A DNA stretch of 64,000 bases from Sphingomonas oryzagri (lineage in GTDB: Bacteria; Pseudomonadota; Alphaproteobacteria; Sphingomonadales; Sphingomonadaceae). The stretch is taken from assembly GCF_029906645.1 (NCBI RefSeq), contig NZ_JARYGZ010000002.1:496001-560000 (forward strand). Reading direction: 5' to 3'. A program made the position numbers and the translations under genes. Within the stretch, counting starts at the first letter, position 1, and every line of letters starts with the position of its first letter. The notes beneath the pieces were generated by a model. The model worked only from the letters and a program-made list of their open reading frames with translations. It was not told where the DNA came from and searched no databases. Below are positions 15,593 to 25,232 of the stretch, one piece after another.

Positions 15593-17299
15593 ATGATGAC
15601 CGCTTCAGGCTGGATCCTGATATTCGCCTTCGTGGCTGTGCTGCTGGCGCTGACCAAGCCGGTCGGTGTCTGGCTGTTCGCCCTTTACGAAGGCCGTCGT
15701 ACCCCGCTCCACACCGTACTCGGCCCGGTCGAGCGCGGCTTCTACAAGCTCTCCGGCATCGATCCGACGGAAGAGCAGAGCTGGCGCCGCTACGCGGTGC
15801 ATATGCTGGTGTTCAACGCGGTGCTGATGCTGTTCACCTATGCGGTGCTGCGGCTGCAGGCGGTGTTGCCGCTCAACGCGGGCGGGCTCGCCGGCCTGCC
15901 GCAGCATCTCGCGGCGAACACGGCGGTGAGCTTCACCACCAACACCAACTGGCAGAGCTATTCGGGCGAGTCGACGATGTCGAACCTCAGCCAGATGCTC
16001 GGCCTCACCATCCACAACTTCCTGAGTGCCGCGACCGGCATCGCGCTGGCCTTCGCGCTGTTCCGTGGCTTCGCGCGTCGCGAGATGAAGACGATCGGCA
16101 ATTTCTGGGCGGATTGCACGAGGATCACGCTCTATCTGCTGCTGCCGATCTCGATCGTCTATGCGTTGTATCTCGCCGCCAGCGGCGTGCCGCAGACGCT
16201 CGCGTCCTCGGTGGACGTCACCACGCTGGAGGGCGCCAAGCAGACCTTGATGCTCGGGCCGGTCGCTTCGCAGGAAGCGATCAAGATGCTCGGCACCAAC
16301 GGCGGCGGCTTCTTCAACGCCAACTCCGCCCATCCGTTCGAGAATCCGAGCGCGATGACGAACTTCATCCAGATGCTGTCGATCTTCCTGATCGGATTCG
16401 GCCTCACCTGGTGCTTCGGCAAGGCGGTGGGCAACACGAAGCAGGGCTGGGCGATCTTCTCGGCGATGGTGCTGATCTTCCTCGCCGGCGTGGCGGTCTG
16501 CTATTCGCAGGAGGCGGCGGGCAATCCGGTGCTCCATCATCTCGGCGTCCCCGGCGCCAACATGGAGGGCAAGGAGGTGCGCTTCGGCGCGGCGGCCTCG
16601 GCCTTGTTCGCGGTGGTGACGACGGCGGCATCGTGCGGCGCGGTCAACGCCATGCACGACAGCTTCACCGCACTCGGCGGGCTTGTGCCGCTGTTCAACA
16701 TCCAGCTCGGCGAAGTCGTGGTCGGCGGCGTCGGCGCGGGCATCTACGGCTTCCTGCTGTTCGCCATCCTCGCCGTGTTCGTCGCCGGGCTGATGGTGGG
16801 CCGCACGCCCGAATATGTCGGCAAGAAGATCGAAAGCCGCGAGGTGAAGCTGTCGGTGCTGGCGATTGCGGTGCTGCCGCTCGTGATTCTCGGCATGACG
16901 GCGATCTCCAGCGTCGTGGCGCCCGGTCTCGCCGGGCCGCTCAACAAGGGGCCGCACGGCTTTTCGGAGATCCTCTACGCCTTCACCAGCGCCGTCGGGA
17001 ACAACGGCTCCGCCTTCGCCGGCCTGACCGCCTCGACACCTTATTATGACGGGATGCTGGCGGTGGCGATGTGGATCGGCCGCTTCTTCATCATCGTGCC
17101 GATGCTGGCGGTCGCGGGATCGCTCGCCGCCAAGAAATACACGCCGGAAAGCGCGGGATCCTTCCCGACGACCGGCCCACTGTGGGTGGGCCTGCTGGTT
17201 GGCATCGTGCTGATCCTCGGCGGCCTCACCTTCCTGCCGAGCCTCGCGCTCGGCCCGATCGCCGATCATCTCGCGATGATCAACGGCCAGCTCTTCTGA
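15593..17299 (+). CDS. kdpA: K+-transporting ATPase subunit A
   Basis: The potassium channel-like subunit of the high-affinity Kdp pump, in the inner membrane. The 568-residue length is normal, with about ten membrane segments. Selectivity-filter-type blocks include [31 protein letters not shown] and [12 protein letters not shown]. Two adjacent ATG codons (15593 and 15596) are possible starts; GGAGA lies just upstream. kdpB follows after 11 nt. Confidence 0.97.
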   Translation: MMTASGWILIFAFVAVLLALTKPVGVWLFALYEGRRTPLHTVLGPVERGFYKLSGIDPTEEQSWRRYAVHMLVFNAVLMLFTYAVLRLQAVLPLNAGGLAGLPQHLAANTAVSFTTNTNWQSYSGESTMSNLSQMLGLTIHNFLSAATGIALAFALFRGFARREMKTIGNFWADCTRITLYLLLPISIVYALYLAASGVPQTLASSVDVTTLEGAKQTLMLGPVASQEAIKMLGTNGGGFFNANSAHPFENPSAMTNFIQMLSIFLIGFGLTWCFGKAVGNTKQGWAIFSAMVLIFLAGVAVCYSQEAAGNPVLHHLGVPGANMEGKEVRFGAAASALFAVVTTAASCGAVNAMHDSFTALGGLVPLFNIQLGEVVVGGVGAGIYGFLLFAILAVFVAGLMVGRTPEYVGKKIESREVKLSVLAIAVLPLVILGMTAISSVVAPGLAGPLNKGPHGFSEILYAFTSAVGNNGSAFAGLTASTPYYDGMLAVAMWIGRFFIIVPMLAVAGSLAAKKYTPESAGSFPTTGPLWVGLLVGIVLILGGLTFLPSLALGPIADHLAMINGQLF

Positions 17300-17310
17300 A
17301 GGTCACAACC

Positions 17311-19335
17311 ATGGCCCGTTCCGCCACTCTCTTCACGCCCGAGCTGATCCTGCCTGCGGTGGGCGATTCGTTCCGCAAGCTCAATCCGAAGGAGCTGGTC
17401 CGCAACCCGGTGATGTTCGTCACCGCCTGCGTGGCTGCCCTGCTCACCATCCTGCTAATCGTCGGGCACGACAGCCTCGGCGTGGGCTTCAAGCTGCAGC
17501 TGGTCGTGTGGCTCTGGCTGACCGTGCTGTTCGGTACGTTTGCGGAAGCCTTGGCCGAAGGACGCGGCAAGGCGCAGGCCGCCTCGCTGCGCGCCACCAA
17601 GGCGGAACTGACGGCCAAGCGCATCAAGGGCAGTGGCATCGAGCCGGTCCCCGCCAGCGGCTTACGCAAGGGCGATATCGTGCTGGTCGAGACCGGTGAC
17701 CTGATCCCCGCCGATGGCGAGGTGGTGGACGGTGTCGCCTCGGTCAACGAGGCCGCGATTACCGGCGAGAGCGCGCCCGTGATCCGCGAGGCGGGCGGAG
17801 ATCGCTCGGCCGTCACTGCGGGCACGCGTGTCATCTCCGACCAGATCAAGGTGCGCGTCACCGTCGATCCCGGCCAGGGCTTCCTCGATCGCATGATCGC
17901 GCTGGTGGAAGGCGCCGAGCGGCAGAAGACGCCCAACGAGATCGCGCTGACCATCCTGCTCGTCGGCCTGACGATCATCTTCCTGATCGCGGTGGGCACG
18001 ATCCCAGGCTTCACTGCCTATGCGGGTGGCGCGGTGCCGGTGGCGATCCTCGCCGCGCTGCTGATCACCTTGATCCCGACGACGATCGCGGCCCTCCTTT
18101 CGGCGATCGGCATCGCCGGCATGGACCGGCTGGTGCGTTTCAACGTGCTCGCCAAATCGGGCCGTGCGGTGGAAGCCGCTGGCGACGTCGACACTTTGCT
18201 GCTCGATAAGACCGGCACGATCACCATCGGCGACCGTGCCGCGACCGAATTCCGTCCCGTCAGCGGCGTCACCCGCAACGAGCTGGCCGAAGCGGCGCTA
18301 CTGGCGAGCCTCGCCGACGAGACGCCCGAGGGCCGTTCGATCGTCGTCCTCGCCCGCGAACAGTTCGGCGTGACGACCGAGGCGCTCCCCGCTGGTGCCG
18401 AGATCATCCCCTTCACCGCGCAGACTCGCATTTCGGGCGTGAAGTTCGGCGATACGCTGATCGAGAAGGGTGCGGTGGATTCGATCCTCAAGGCGCATGC
18501 CGGTCTCGGCGGCTCCACCGCCGCCGCCGATCTGCGTCGCTCCACCGAGGAGATCGCCCGCGCCGGGATGACTCCGCTCGCGGTGGCGAAGGACGGGCGC
18601 CTGCTCGGCTCGATCGCCCTCAAGGACATCGTGAAGGCCGGCATCAAGGAGCGGTTCGGCGAGCTGCGCAAGATGGGCATCCGCACTGTGATGATCACCG
18701 GCGACAACCCGCTCACCGCCGCCGCCATCGCCGCCGAGGCGGGCGTCGACGATTTCCTCGCGCAGGCGACGCCCGAGGACAAATTGGACCTCATCCGCAA
18801 GGAGCAGGCCGGCGGCAAGCTGGTGGCGATGTGCGGCGACGGCACCAACGACGCTCCCGCACTTGCCCAGGCCGATGTCGGCGTGGCGATGAACACCGGC
18901 ACGCAGGCGGCGCGCGAGGCGGGCAACATGGTCGATCTCGACAGCGATCCGACCAAGCTGATCGAGGTGGTCGGCCTCGGCAAGCAATTGCTGATGACGC
19001 GCGGCGCGCTCACCACCTTCTCAGTCGCCAACGACGTCGCCAAATATTTCGCGATCATCCCGGCGATGTTCGTGGCGATCTATCCGGGGCTTAAGGTGCT
19101 CAACATCATGGGCCTGTCATCGCCCCAGTCGGCGATCCTGTCGGCGATCATCTTCAACGCGCTGATCATCCCGCTGCTCGTGCCGCTCGTGCTCAAGGGC
19201 GTGACGTACCGGCCGATCGGCGCTGGCCCGCTGCTCCGCCGCAACCTCGCCATCTATGGCCTCGGCGGCCTGATCGCGCCCTTCATCGGCATCAAGCTGA
19301 TCGACCTGCTGGTCGGCGGCCTGCACCTCGCCTGA
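17311..19335 (+). CDS. kdpB: K+-transporting P-type ATPase subunit B
   Basis: The ATP-hydrolysing subunit of the Kdp pump; 674 residues. The phosphorylation motif DKTGT has its Asp at residue 299, the actuator motif TGES is near residue 150, and the hinge block [18 protein letters not shown] is intact. The ATG at 17311 follows an AAGGT segment; upstream in-frame codons belong to kdpA read in another frame. It has 11 nt spacing from kdpA and 10 nt to kdpC. Confidence 0.97.
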   Translation: MARSATLFTPELILPAVGDSFRKLNPKELVRNPVMFVTACVAALLTILLIVGHDSLGVGFKLQLVVWLWLTVLFGTFAEALAEGRGKAQAASLRATKAELTAKRIKGSGIEPVPASGLRKGDIVLVETGDLIPADGEVVDGVASVNEAAITGESAPVIREAGGDRSAVTAGTRVISDQIKVRVTVDPGQGFLDRMIALVEGAERQKTPNEIALTILLVGLTIIFLIAVGTIPGFTAYAGGAVPVAILAALLITLIPTTIAALLSAIGIAGMDRLVRFNVLAKSGRAVEAAGDVDTLLLDKTGTITIGDRAATEFRPVSGVTRNELAEAALLASLADETPEGRSIVVLAREQFGVTTEALPAGAEIIPFTAQTRISGVKFGDTLIEKGAVDSILKAHAGLGGSTAAADLRRSTEEIARAGMTPLAVAKDGRLLGSIALKDIVKAGIKERFGELRKMGIRTVMITGDNPLTAAAIAAEAGVDDFLAQATPEDKLDLIRKEQAGGKLVAMCGDGTNDAPALAQADVGVAMNTGTQAAREAGNMVDLDSDPTKLIEVVGLGKQLLMTRGALTTFSVANDVAKYFAIIPAMFVAIYPGLKVLNIMGLSSPQSAILSAIIFNALIIPLLVPLVLKGVTYRPIGAGPLLRRNLAIYGLGGLIAPFIGIKLIDLLVGGLHLA

Positions 19336-19345
19336 GGACATCATC

Positions 19346-19927
19346 ATGAGCAAAGACCTCACCACCTCGCTCCGCCCCGCGCTGGTCATGACCGGGCTGT
19401 TCGCGCTGACGCTCGGCATCGCCTATCCGCTCGCCATCACCGGCGTCGCCCAGCTCGCCTTCCCCCGCCAGGCAAATGGCAGCCTCGTCGAGCAGAACGG
19501 CAAGGCGATCGGATCGGAACTGATCGGCCAGAACTTCGCAGAGGACCGGTATTTTCACCCCCGCCCGTCGGCCGCCGGCAAGGGCTATGACGCGACCGCC
19601 TCGTCAGGCTCCAATTTCGGGCCGACCTCCCAGGCGCTTGTCGACCGGGTGAAGGGCGACGTCGCCAAGGTTTCCGTACCAGGGAAAATCATTCCACCCG
19701 ACCTGGTCACGGCCTCCGCCTCGGGGCTCGACCCCGATCTCAGCCCCGAGGCGGCTTTGTATCAGGTGGACCGGGTGGCCGCCTCGCGCCACCTCCCGGC
19801 GGCGCAGATCGAGGCGCTGGTACGCCGCTCGATCGATACGCCGCTCATCCCGTTTCTCGGCGATCGCCACGTCAACGTGCTGGCGCTCAACCAGGCGCTC
19901 GATCATCTGGCGGCCACTGGACACTGA
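19346..19927 (+). CDS. kdpC: K+-transporting ATPase subunit C
   Basis: The periplasm-facing single-helix subunit of the Kdp complex, thought to raise affinity for potassium. It has 193 residues, with one membrane helix at about 13-33. The conserved YFHPRPSAAG and SSGSNFGPTS blocks follow, and the C-terminus VNVLALNQALDHL. It is the last gene of the operon; no kdpD or kdpE follows, since the next gene is a convergent AraC regulator. Confidence 0.96.
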   Translation: MSKDLTTSLRPALVMTGLFALTLGIAYPLAITGVAQLAFPRQANGSLVEQNGKAIGSELIGQNFAEDRYFHPRPSAAGKGYDATASSGSNFGPTSQALVDRVKGDVAKVSVPGKIIPPDLVTASASGLDPDLSPEAALYQVDRVAASRHLPAAQIEALVRRSIDTPLIPFLGDRHVNVLALNQALDHLAATGH

Positions 19928-19956
19928 AGGCTGCTTTTGTCCGTGCGCCGCGGCGG

Positions 19957-20721
19957 TCAGCCGCGGCCACGCCCGTAATGGCTGGGCGGCACGCCGAGCA
20001 CGCGATGGAACATCGCGGTGAACGAGCTCGGGCTTTCATAGCCGACATCGTAGGCGATGTTGGTGATCGGACGGCCCTCGCCGAGCATCGAGAGCGCCGC
20101 CATCAGCCGGATCTGCTGGCGCCACATCGCGAACGCCATGTCGGTTTCCGCCCGGAAGGCGCGCGTGAAGGTACGCCGCCCCATGCCGGCCTCGCGGGCG
20201 AGCGCGTCGAGGTCGCGCTGGTCGGCCGGATCGGCGATGATGATGTCGCACACCCGCTTCAGCCGCCGGTCGTGCGGGATCGGTGCCGAGAGCGGGATGG
20301 CCGGCGCGCGCGCCACCTCGTCGAGCAGCAGCCGGACGATCTGGCCCTCGCGCCCGTCCGCCTCATAGCCATCGCCGAAACCCAATACCTCCTGAATCAG
20401 CGCGCGGACGAGTAGCGACACGTCGAACACGCGAGCCTCGCTCAGTTGGCCCGGCATATCGGGATCGATCTGGACGAGATTGAACGTCACCGGCCCGCGG
20501 CACGAAATCTCGTGCATGGCCTCGGCCGGCAGCCAGATCGCGCGGTGCGGGGGCAGTACGTAGCTCGCGACCTCGGTCACCACCGATATCACGCCCGTGA
20601 GCACATAGACGACGAGCGCGCGATCGCGGCTGCCAAAAGCATCGACATGGCCCGCCGGATAGTGATCGGTCACCCCGACCACCGGCCCGATCGTCAGCGG
20701 CAAATCCGCACTGCGCTTCAT
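19957..20721 (-). CDS. AraC family transcriptional regulator
   Basis: A regulator of 254 residues with an N-terminal cupin-like sensing domain (WLPAEAMHEISCRGPVTF) and a C-terminal double helix-turn-helix. The latter shows LAREAGMGRRTFTRAFRAE, the second helix INIAYDVGYESPSSF-like (ITNIAYDVGYESPSSFTAMF) and FHRVLGVPPSHY. The ATG at 20721 was chosen because the residues before it in the longer frame lack domain character. It converges with kdpC (29 nt apart) and diverges from the sigma-factor gene. The ligand is unknown. Confidence 0.88.
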   Translation of the reverse strand: MKRSADLPLTIGPVVGVTDHYPAGHVDAFGSRDRALVVYVLTGVISVVTEVASYVLPPHRAIWLPAEAMHEISCRGPVTFNLVQIDPDMPGQLSEARVFDVSLLVRALIQEVLGFGDGYEADGREGQIVRLLLDEVARAPAIPLSAPIPHDRRLKRVCDIIIADPADQRDLDALAREAGMGRRTFTRAFRAETDMAFAMWRQQIRLMAALSMLGEGRPITNIAYDVGYESPSSFTAMFHRVLGVPPSHYGRGRG

Positions 20722-20821
20722 GACGCGTGAGCGTAGCTCAAGTTCGGGCCCATGCCCATGGGTGTCAGAGTGTCCGCAGACCGCTTGCGTGGGCGTGGTT
20801 TCCGATCCATGACCCATAGAC

Positions 20822-20828
20822 GGAGGGG
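20822..20828 (+). promoter_or_regulatory. Strong ribosome binding site before an ACG codon
   Basis: GGAGGGG ends 5 nt before ACG at 20834. No ATG, GTG or TTG occurs in the sigma-factor frame between the upstream stop (20810) and a GTG at 20942, which lies inside the conserved domain. The site therefore argues for initiation at ACG. Confidence 0.55.
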
Positions 20829-20833
20829 ACAAG

Positions 20834-21379
20834 ACGGAACCGCAGCGCGACAGGCTTGGCGAGCAGACGGCGAGGGAGACGATCCTCTCTCGGCTGGCGC
20901 ATCGTTACGGCCAGGCGCTGGGCCGCTTCTTCGAGCGGCGGGTGGCGGTGAAGGCCGATGTTCCCGATCTGGTGCAGGACGTGTTCCTGCGGCTCAGCAG
21001 GATGCCGGATCCGGCGGCGATCGAGAAGCCCGAGCATTTCCTGTTCGTCACCGCCGCCAACGTGCTCAAGGACCGCGCGCGTCGCGAGGCGGTGCGCGGC
21101 GCCGGCCTGCACGACGAATTGCTCGACGATGGTCTGATCGGTTCGGAGATTCCGCCGGACCGCGTCTTGGAAAGCAGGGAGGCGGCGGAACGCCTGCAGG
21201 CGGTCCTGCTCGAGCTTCCCGAACGGACCCGCGACGTCTTCGTGCTGCGCGTGCTGGAGGGAGTGAAGATGGCCGACGTCGCCCGCGCCCTCGGCATCTC
21301 GACGCGCGCTGCCGAGAAGCATCAGGCCAAGGCGCTCGCCCGCGTCACCGCCGCGCTGGAGGATTGGCGCCATGGGTGA
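20834..21379 (+). CDS. FecI-type ECF sigma factor
   Basis: An RNA polymerase sigma factor of the iron/TonB-signalling (FecI) group, about 181 residues from the ACG at 20834. Region 2 is visible as DVPDLVQDVFLRLSRM and EHFLFVTAANVLKDRARRE, and region 4 as LPERTRDVFVLRVLEG and VARALGISTRAAEKHQAKA. The only standard start, GTG at 20942, would leave 145 residues and remove the first helix of region 2 (TILSRLAHRYGQALGRFFER). It overlaps the downstream fecR by 8 nt. The usual partner arrangement fecI-fecR-TonB receptor is present. Confidence 0.85.
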   Translation, partial: TEPQRDRLGEQTARETILSRLAHRYGQALGRFFERRVAVKADVPDLVQDVFLRLSRMPDPAAIEKPEHFLFVTAANVLKDRARREAVRGAGLHDELLDDGLIGSEIPPDRVLESREAAERLQAVLLELPERTRDVFVLRVLEGVKMADVARALGISTRAAEKHQAKALARVTAALEDWRHG

Positions 21380-22334
21380 CGCCCTCCTTGCCGAAGCGGC
21401 GCTCTGGCACGAGCGGATGCTGGACCCGAGCGACGCGACGCGCGCCGCCTTCGCGGCCTGGCGCTCGATGAGCGCGGATCATGCCGAGGCCTATGCGCGG
21501 GTCGGTGCGGCGCGAGAGACTGCAAGCGCGCTCGGCGAGCAGCCGGCCCTGCTCTCGCTTCGCCAGCAGACGCTCGCCCGCACGATGCTGGGCCGCAGGT
21601 CGAGGCGCATCCCGCCGCGCGCGGTGGCCGCCGCCGCCCTGCTGCTGGCCGGCGCGCCGCTCGCCGCGCTCGGCATCCATGCATGGGTTCCGCACAAGGT
21701 GGAGCAGGCCGACACCCAGACCTTCCGCACCGGCATCGGCCAGCAGACCGATGTGACCCTGCCCGACGGCTCCGTCGTCACGCTCGATACGGCCAGCCGG
21801 CTGGCCGTATCCTATGATGGCGGCACCCGACATCTGCGGCTCGACGGGCAGGGCTGGTTCAGGCTCAAGCCTTCCGGCACCCCGTACGTGATCAGCGCCG
21901 GCGGGCATGATTTCTCCGCCGGTCAGGGCCAGTTCGATCTCCGCACCGATCCGGGGCAGGTCCGCGCCTTCGCCGCGCAGGGGCAGCTCACCCTCACGGG
22001 CGGCGATTCCTCGGTGACGGTGGAGCCGGGCCACTTGCTTTCCGCGCAGGGCAGCGACGTGCTGATCCGCCGGCTCGACAACCCGGCGAGCATCACCGGC
22101 TGGCGGAGTGGCCTGCTCCAGTTCGACAACCTGACGCTGGCGGACGCGGCCAGCGAAATCAACCGCTACCGCCGCCGGCCGATCCGCATCGCGGACAACC
22201 GCGCGGCGAGCCTGCGTGTCTCCGGTGCCTTCCATACGGCGGAGACCCCCGCCTTCGTCGATGCCCTCACCACGGGCTTCCCCCTGCGCGTGAAGCAGGA
22301 TAGCAGCGAGGCTGTCGTCATCGCCTCACGCTGA
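21372..22334 (+). CDS. FecR-type anti-sigma regulator
   Basis: An inner-membrane regulator of 320 residues that relays the state of a TonB receptor to the sigma factor. The cytoplasmic N-terminal DUF4880 segment is at 3-45 (LAEAALWHERMLDPSDATRAA region). A membrane helix spans about 83-101 (VAAAALLLAGAPLAALGIH). The periplasmic FecR domain follows (TDVTLPDGSVVTLDTASRLAV), then a C-terminal signalling domain (LTLADAASEINRYRRRPIRI). It overlaps the sigma gene by 8 nt and lies 100 nt before the receptor, whose N-terminal signalling domain is the expected partner. Confidence 0.92.
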   Translation: MGDALLAEAALWHERMLDPSDATRAAFAAWRSMSADHAEAYARVGAARETASALGEQPALLSLRQQTLARTMLGRRSRRIPPRAVAAAALLLAGAPLAALGIHAWVPHKVEQADTQTFRTGIGQQTDVTLPDGSVVTLDTASRLAVSYDGGTRHLRLDGQGWFRLKPSGTPYVISAGGHDFSAGQGQFDLRTDPGQVRAFAAQGQLTLTGGDSSVTVEPGHLLSAQGSDVLIRRLDNPASITGWRSGLLQFDNLTLADAASEINRYRRRPIRIADNRAASLRVSGAFHTAETPAFVDALTTGFPLRVKQDSSEAVVIASR

Positions 22335-22434
22335 GGTGACAAAAAAGTTTCGGTAGGGGGTTCGGCTTTTGGAAGGCCTTGCGTCTTGTCCCTTGAAGGT
22401 CCCGCGTACGACGGGATCGCGAGGGAGGAGGCAG

Positions 22435-25083
22435 GTGCCATGGCGATACCGTTCCAGCGCTGCGCTCGCGATTCTGCTCGTCACCGCTCTGTGGCCCGGT
22501 CGCTCGATCGCGGCACCGCCACTTTCCTTCGACATTCCCGGCACCACTTTGTCGGACGCACTGGCCCGGTTCGCGCGGCAGAGCGGACGGCAATTGCTGT
22601 TTGCGCCGTCGGATGTGGCGGGCCGGCGAGGCGCGTCCGTGCATGGTTCGCTCGATCCGGATCGGGCGCTTGCGAAACTGCTCGCGGGATCGGGCCTGCG
22701 CGCCCGCGCGGCGCCGGGTGGCGCCATCCTGCTGGAGCCGGTGCCCATGGCTAAGGCGGCGCCTCGCACCCTGATCGATCCGGAGGCGATCGCGCCCGCC
22801 GAGGTGGCGAAGGCGCCCGACATCGTCGTGGTCGGCACGCCGGGTGGCGGGCGGCGCCGACAGGAAGCGGCCTTCGCCGTGACCAGCATCGACCGGATCG
22901 CGATCGATCGTCTCGCGCCGGCCAGCACTGCCGACGTGCTCAAGCTGGTGCCCGGCCTCACCATCGAAAGCTCGGGCGGCAAGAACGGCGCCAACATCTT
23001 CGTGCGCGGCTACCCGTCCGGCGGCGATGCCGAATATGTCACCTTCCAGACTGAGGGCGTGCCTTTCTTCCCGCCGGCGACGCTTTCCTTCCTCGAAAAC
23101 TCGCAGCTTTACCGGATCGACGAGACGGTGCAGCGGGTCGAGGCGGTGCGTGGTGGCACCGGTGCGCTGTTCGCCTCGGGCCAGCCGGGCGTCACCGTCA
23201 ACCTCGTCCAGCGCGAGGGCGGCGACCATCTGGAAGGCGTCGCCAAGCTCGATGTGATCGACGATGGCGAAGTGCGGGGCGACGCCCTGCTGTCCGGCCC
23301 GCTGGGCAAGGACACGCGCTTCATGATCGGTGGCTACTATTCGCAGGGCGACGGAATCCGCTCGCCGCGCTTCGATGGCGATCGCGGCGGACAGATCACC
23401 GCCAATTTGCGCCATGACTTCTCGCGCGGATCGGTTCTGGTCTTCGCCCGCTACCTGAACGATCGCTCGCAGTGGCTGCTGCCGATTCCCGTGGAGCAGA
23501 ATGGTCGCCACATCAGCGCCTATCCGGGGTTCGACGCGGGCACCGGCACGCTCGCCGGACCGGACACCCGCACCGGCGCGCTGAACGACGGCCAGCGTTA
23601 CGATCTGGAGGACGGGCGCGGTGCGCGGATCGTCAATCTGGGCGCCAATCTGGAAGGTGATCTCGGCGGCGGTTTCACCGTCCGCGACAAATTGAGCTGG
23701 CTTTCCGGCCATGCCGACACCACCGGCCTCGTCTCCGGCGATGTCGCGCCGGAAAGCGCCTCGGCCTTCTCCGCGAGCCTTGGCGGGACCATCGCTTCGC
23801 TCACAACCGTGTCGGATGGGCGCGCCGTCTCGCCCGATCAGGCGGTGGTCGAAGCCGGGGTATGGACGGTGCGCAAACGCATCCACGCGCTGGTCAACGA
23901 CGCGACGCTGGAGTGGAAGGCGGGGCCGAGCAAGGCGACGGTCGGCCTCTATGCGACGCGCTACGGATCGCGCGACCTGTGGAACACCGGCAACGACCTG
24001 CTGCTCACCGCCACGCCTAATGCCGAGCGGCTGAACATGACGCTCACCAACGGCGATATCGTGACGCGCGACGGGTTCGCCAGCGGTGCGAGCTTCCTCG
24101 TCAATGCGCGCTACACCGGCACCGACCTCGCTTTCTACGGTGCCGAGGAGCTGAAGCTCAGCGACCGGGTGCGAATCGATGCCGGCGTTCGCCACCAACA
24201 TCATCGTGTCGACGGCACGGTCGCCGACAATCAGGCGGCGGGGCCGGGCGGCCTCGATGGCAATCCGCTCACCCTCTACGACAATGACGACGTGGTGCTC
24301 TCCGGTACCAGCACGCGCCTGCGCTATCGTGGCGGCGCCTGGTCGTGGACGGTCGGCGTTAACGTCGACATCACGCACAGCCTCGGCACCTTCGCGCGGT
24401 TCAGCCACGGCAACAGCTTCCCCTTCTTCGACAATCTGCGCGACGGCATCACTGTCGTGCCGCAGGTCGATACGGTGGAGGGCGGCATCAAGCTCTCGAC
24501 CCGACCGCTCAGCCTCTACGCCACGCTCTTCCACAACAGTTTCCGGGGCCTCGCCACCACCGTGATCACCAACGGCGCGCCGCTCGCCTCGATCGGCGGC
24601 GCGCGCGCGACCGGCGTGGAGCTGGAAGGCGTGTGGCGGCCCACGAAGCCGATCTCGGTCACCTTCTCGGGCACCTGGCTCGACGCGCATTACCGCCATT
24701 TCTACACCGACGACGGTCTGACCGATCTCACCGGCAACCGCGTCCAGCGCCAGCCCGAATGGCAATGGCGGGTGACGCCCGCCTGGGACTTCGCGATCGG
24801 CGGCCGCAAGGCGAGCCTTTCCACTACCGTCAGCTATATGGGCGATCGCTGGTCCGACGTGCAGAACGCGCAGCTGCTCCCGCGCTTCTGGAAGTGGGAT
24901 GCGGGCCTCAGCATCGACATGACGTCGCGCCTGCGCCTGCAGGCTACCGCCGACAACATCACCAACGCCATCGGGCTGACCGAAGGCAATCCGCGCATGC
25001 TCGGCGCGCAGGGGACGGGGGCGATCTTCGCGCGCCCGATCCTCGGCCGCTCGCTCGAGCTCAGCGCAAGATACGGTTTCTAG
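22435..25083 (+). CDS. TonB-dependent receptor with N-terminal signalling (STN) domain
   Basis: An outer-membrane transducer of 882 residues. The signal peptide (SSAALAILLVTALWPGRSIA) is followed by an STN domain at 29-101 (TLSDALARFARQSGRQLLF), which in FecA-like proteins contacts FecR. A plug domain (STADVLKLVPG, FVRGYPSGGD) and a 22-strand-type barrel follow, ending in Phe. The GTG at 22435 is chosen because GGGAGGAGG stands 5 nt before it and the signal peptide starts there; a TTG 66 nt earlier adds non-signal residues. It is a paralogue of the next receptor. The substrate is unknown. Confidence 0.92.
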   Translation: MPWRYRSSAALAILLVTALWPGRSIAAPPLSFDIPGTTLSDALARFARQSGRQLLFAPSDVAGRRGASVHGSLDPDRALAKLLAGSGLRARAAPGGAILLEPVPMAKAAPRTLIDPEAIAPAEVAKAPDIVVVGTPGGGRRRQEAAFAVTSIDRIAIDRLAPASTADVLKLVPGLTIESSGGKNGANIFVRGYPSGGDAEYVTFQTEGVPFFPPATLSFLENSQLYRIDETVQRVEAVRGGTGALFASGQPGVTVNLVQREGGDHLEGVAKLDVIDDGEVRGDALLSGPLGKDTRFMIGGYYSQGDGIRSPRFDGDRGGQITANLRHDFSRGSVLVFARYLNDRSQWLLPIPVEQNGRHISAYPGFDAGTGTLAGPDTRTGALNDGQRYDLEDGRGARIVNLGANLEGDLGGGFTVRDKLSWLSGHADTTGLVSGDVAPESASAFSASLGGTIASLTTVSDGRAVSPDQAVVEAGVWTVRKRIHALVNDATLEWKAGPSKATVGLYATRYGSRDLWNTGNDLLLTATPNAERLNMTLTNGDIVTRDGFASGASFLVNARYTGTDLAFYGAEELKLSDRVRIDAGVRHQHHRVDGTVADNQAAGPGGLDGNPLTLYDNDDVVLSGTSTRLRYRGGAWSWTVGVNVDITHSLGTFARFSHGNSFPFFDNLRDGITVVPQVDTVEGGIKLSTRPLSLYATLFHNSFRGLATTVITNGAPLASIGGARATGVELEGVWRPTKPISVTFSGTWLDAHYRHFYTDDGLTDLTGNRVQRQPEWQWRVTPAWDFAIGGRKASLSTTVSYMGDRWSDVQNAQLLPRFWKWDAGLSIDMTSRLRLQATADNITNAIGLTEGNPRMLGAQGTGAIFARPILGRSLELSARYGF

Positions 25084-25172
25084 ATCATGGCGCGCAGCCC
25101 GCCCTAACCCCGTCCAGGTCCTCCGGATTCCCCAAGACCGACATCGCGCAGCCGACGTGCTTCGCGAGCCGG

Positions 25173-25195
25173 GCGGCTGTCGCCGGAACAGCCGC
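25173..25195 (+). other. Stem-loop in the leader of the second TonB receptor
   Basis: GCGGCTGT and ACAGCCGC form a perfect 8-bp stem with a 7-nt loop, 38 nt before the ATG of the second receptor. It has no U tract, so it could attenuate or stabilise rather than terminate. The rest of the 149-nt gap shows nothing else. Confidence 0.35.
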
Positions 25196-25232
25196 TCCCA
25201 ATGACACAAGACCCTCTTCAGGAAGGTAAGAC

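Noticed and set aside
15605-17269. 554-codon minus-strand open frame
   Set aside because: Antisense to kdpA, whose selectivity-filter blocks are all intact.
22369-22434. TTG start 66 nt upstream for the first TonB receptor
   Set aside because: It would put 22 polar residues before the signal peptide; the GTG at 22435 has a much better ribosome binding site.
22318-25209. 963-codon minus-strand open frame
   Set aside because: Antisense to the complete STN-type TonB receptor; low-information composition and no motifs.
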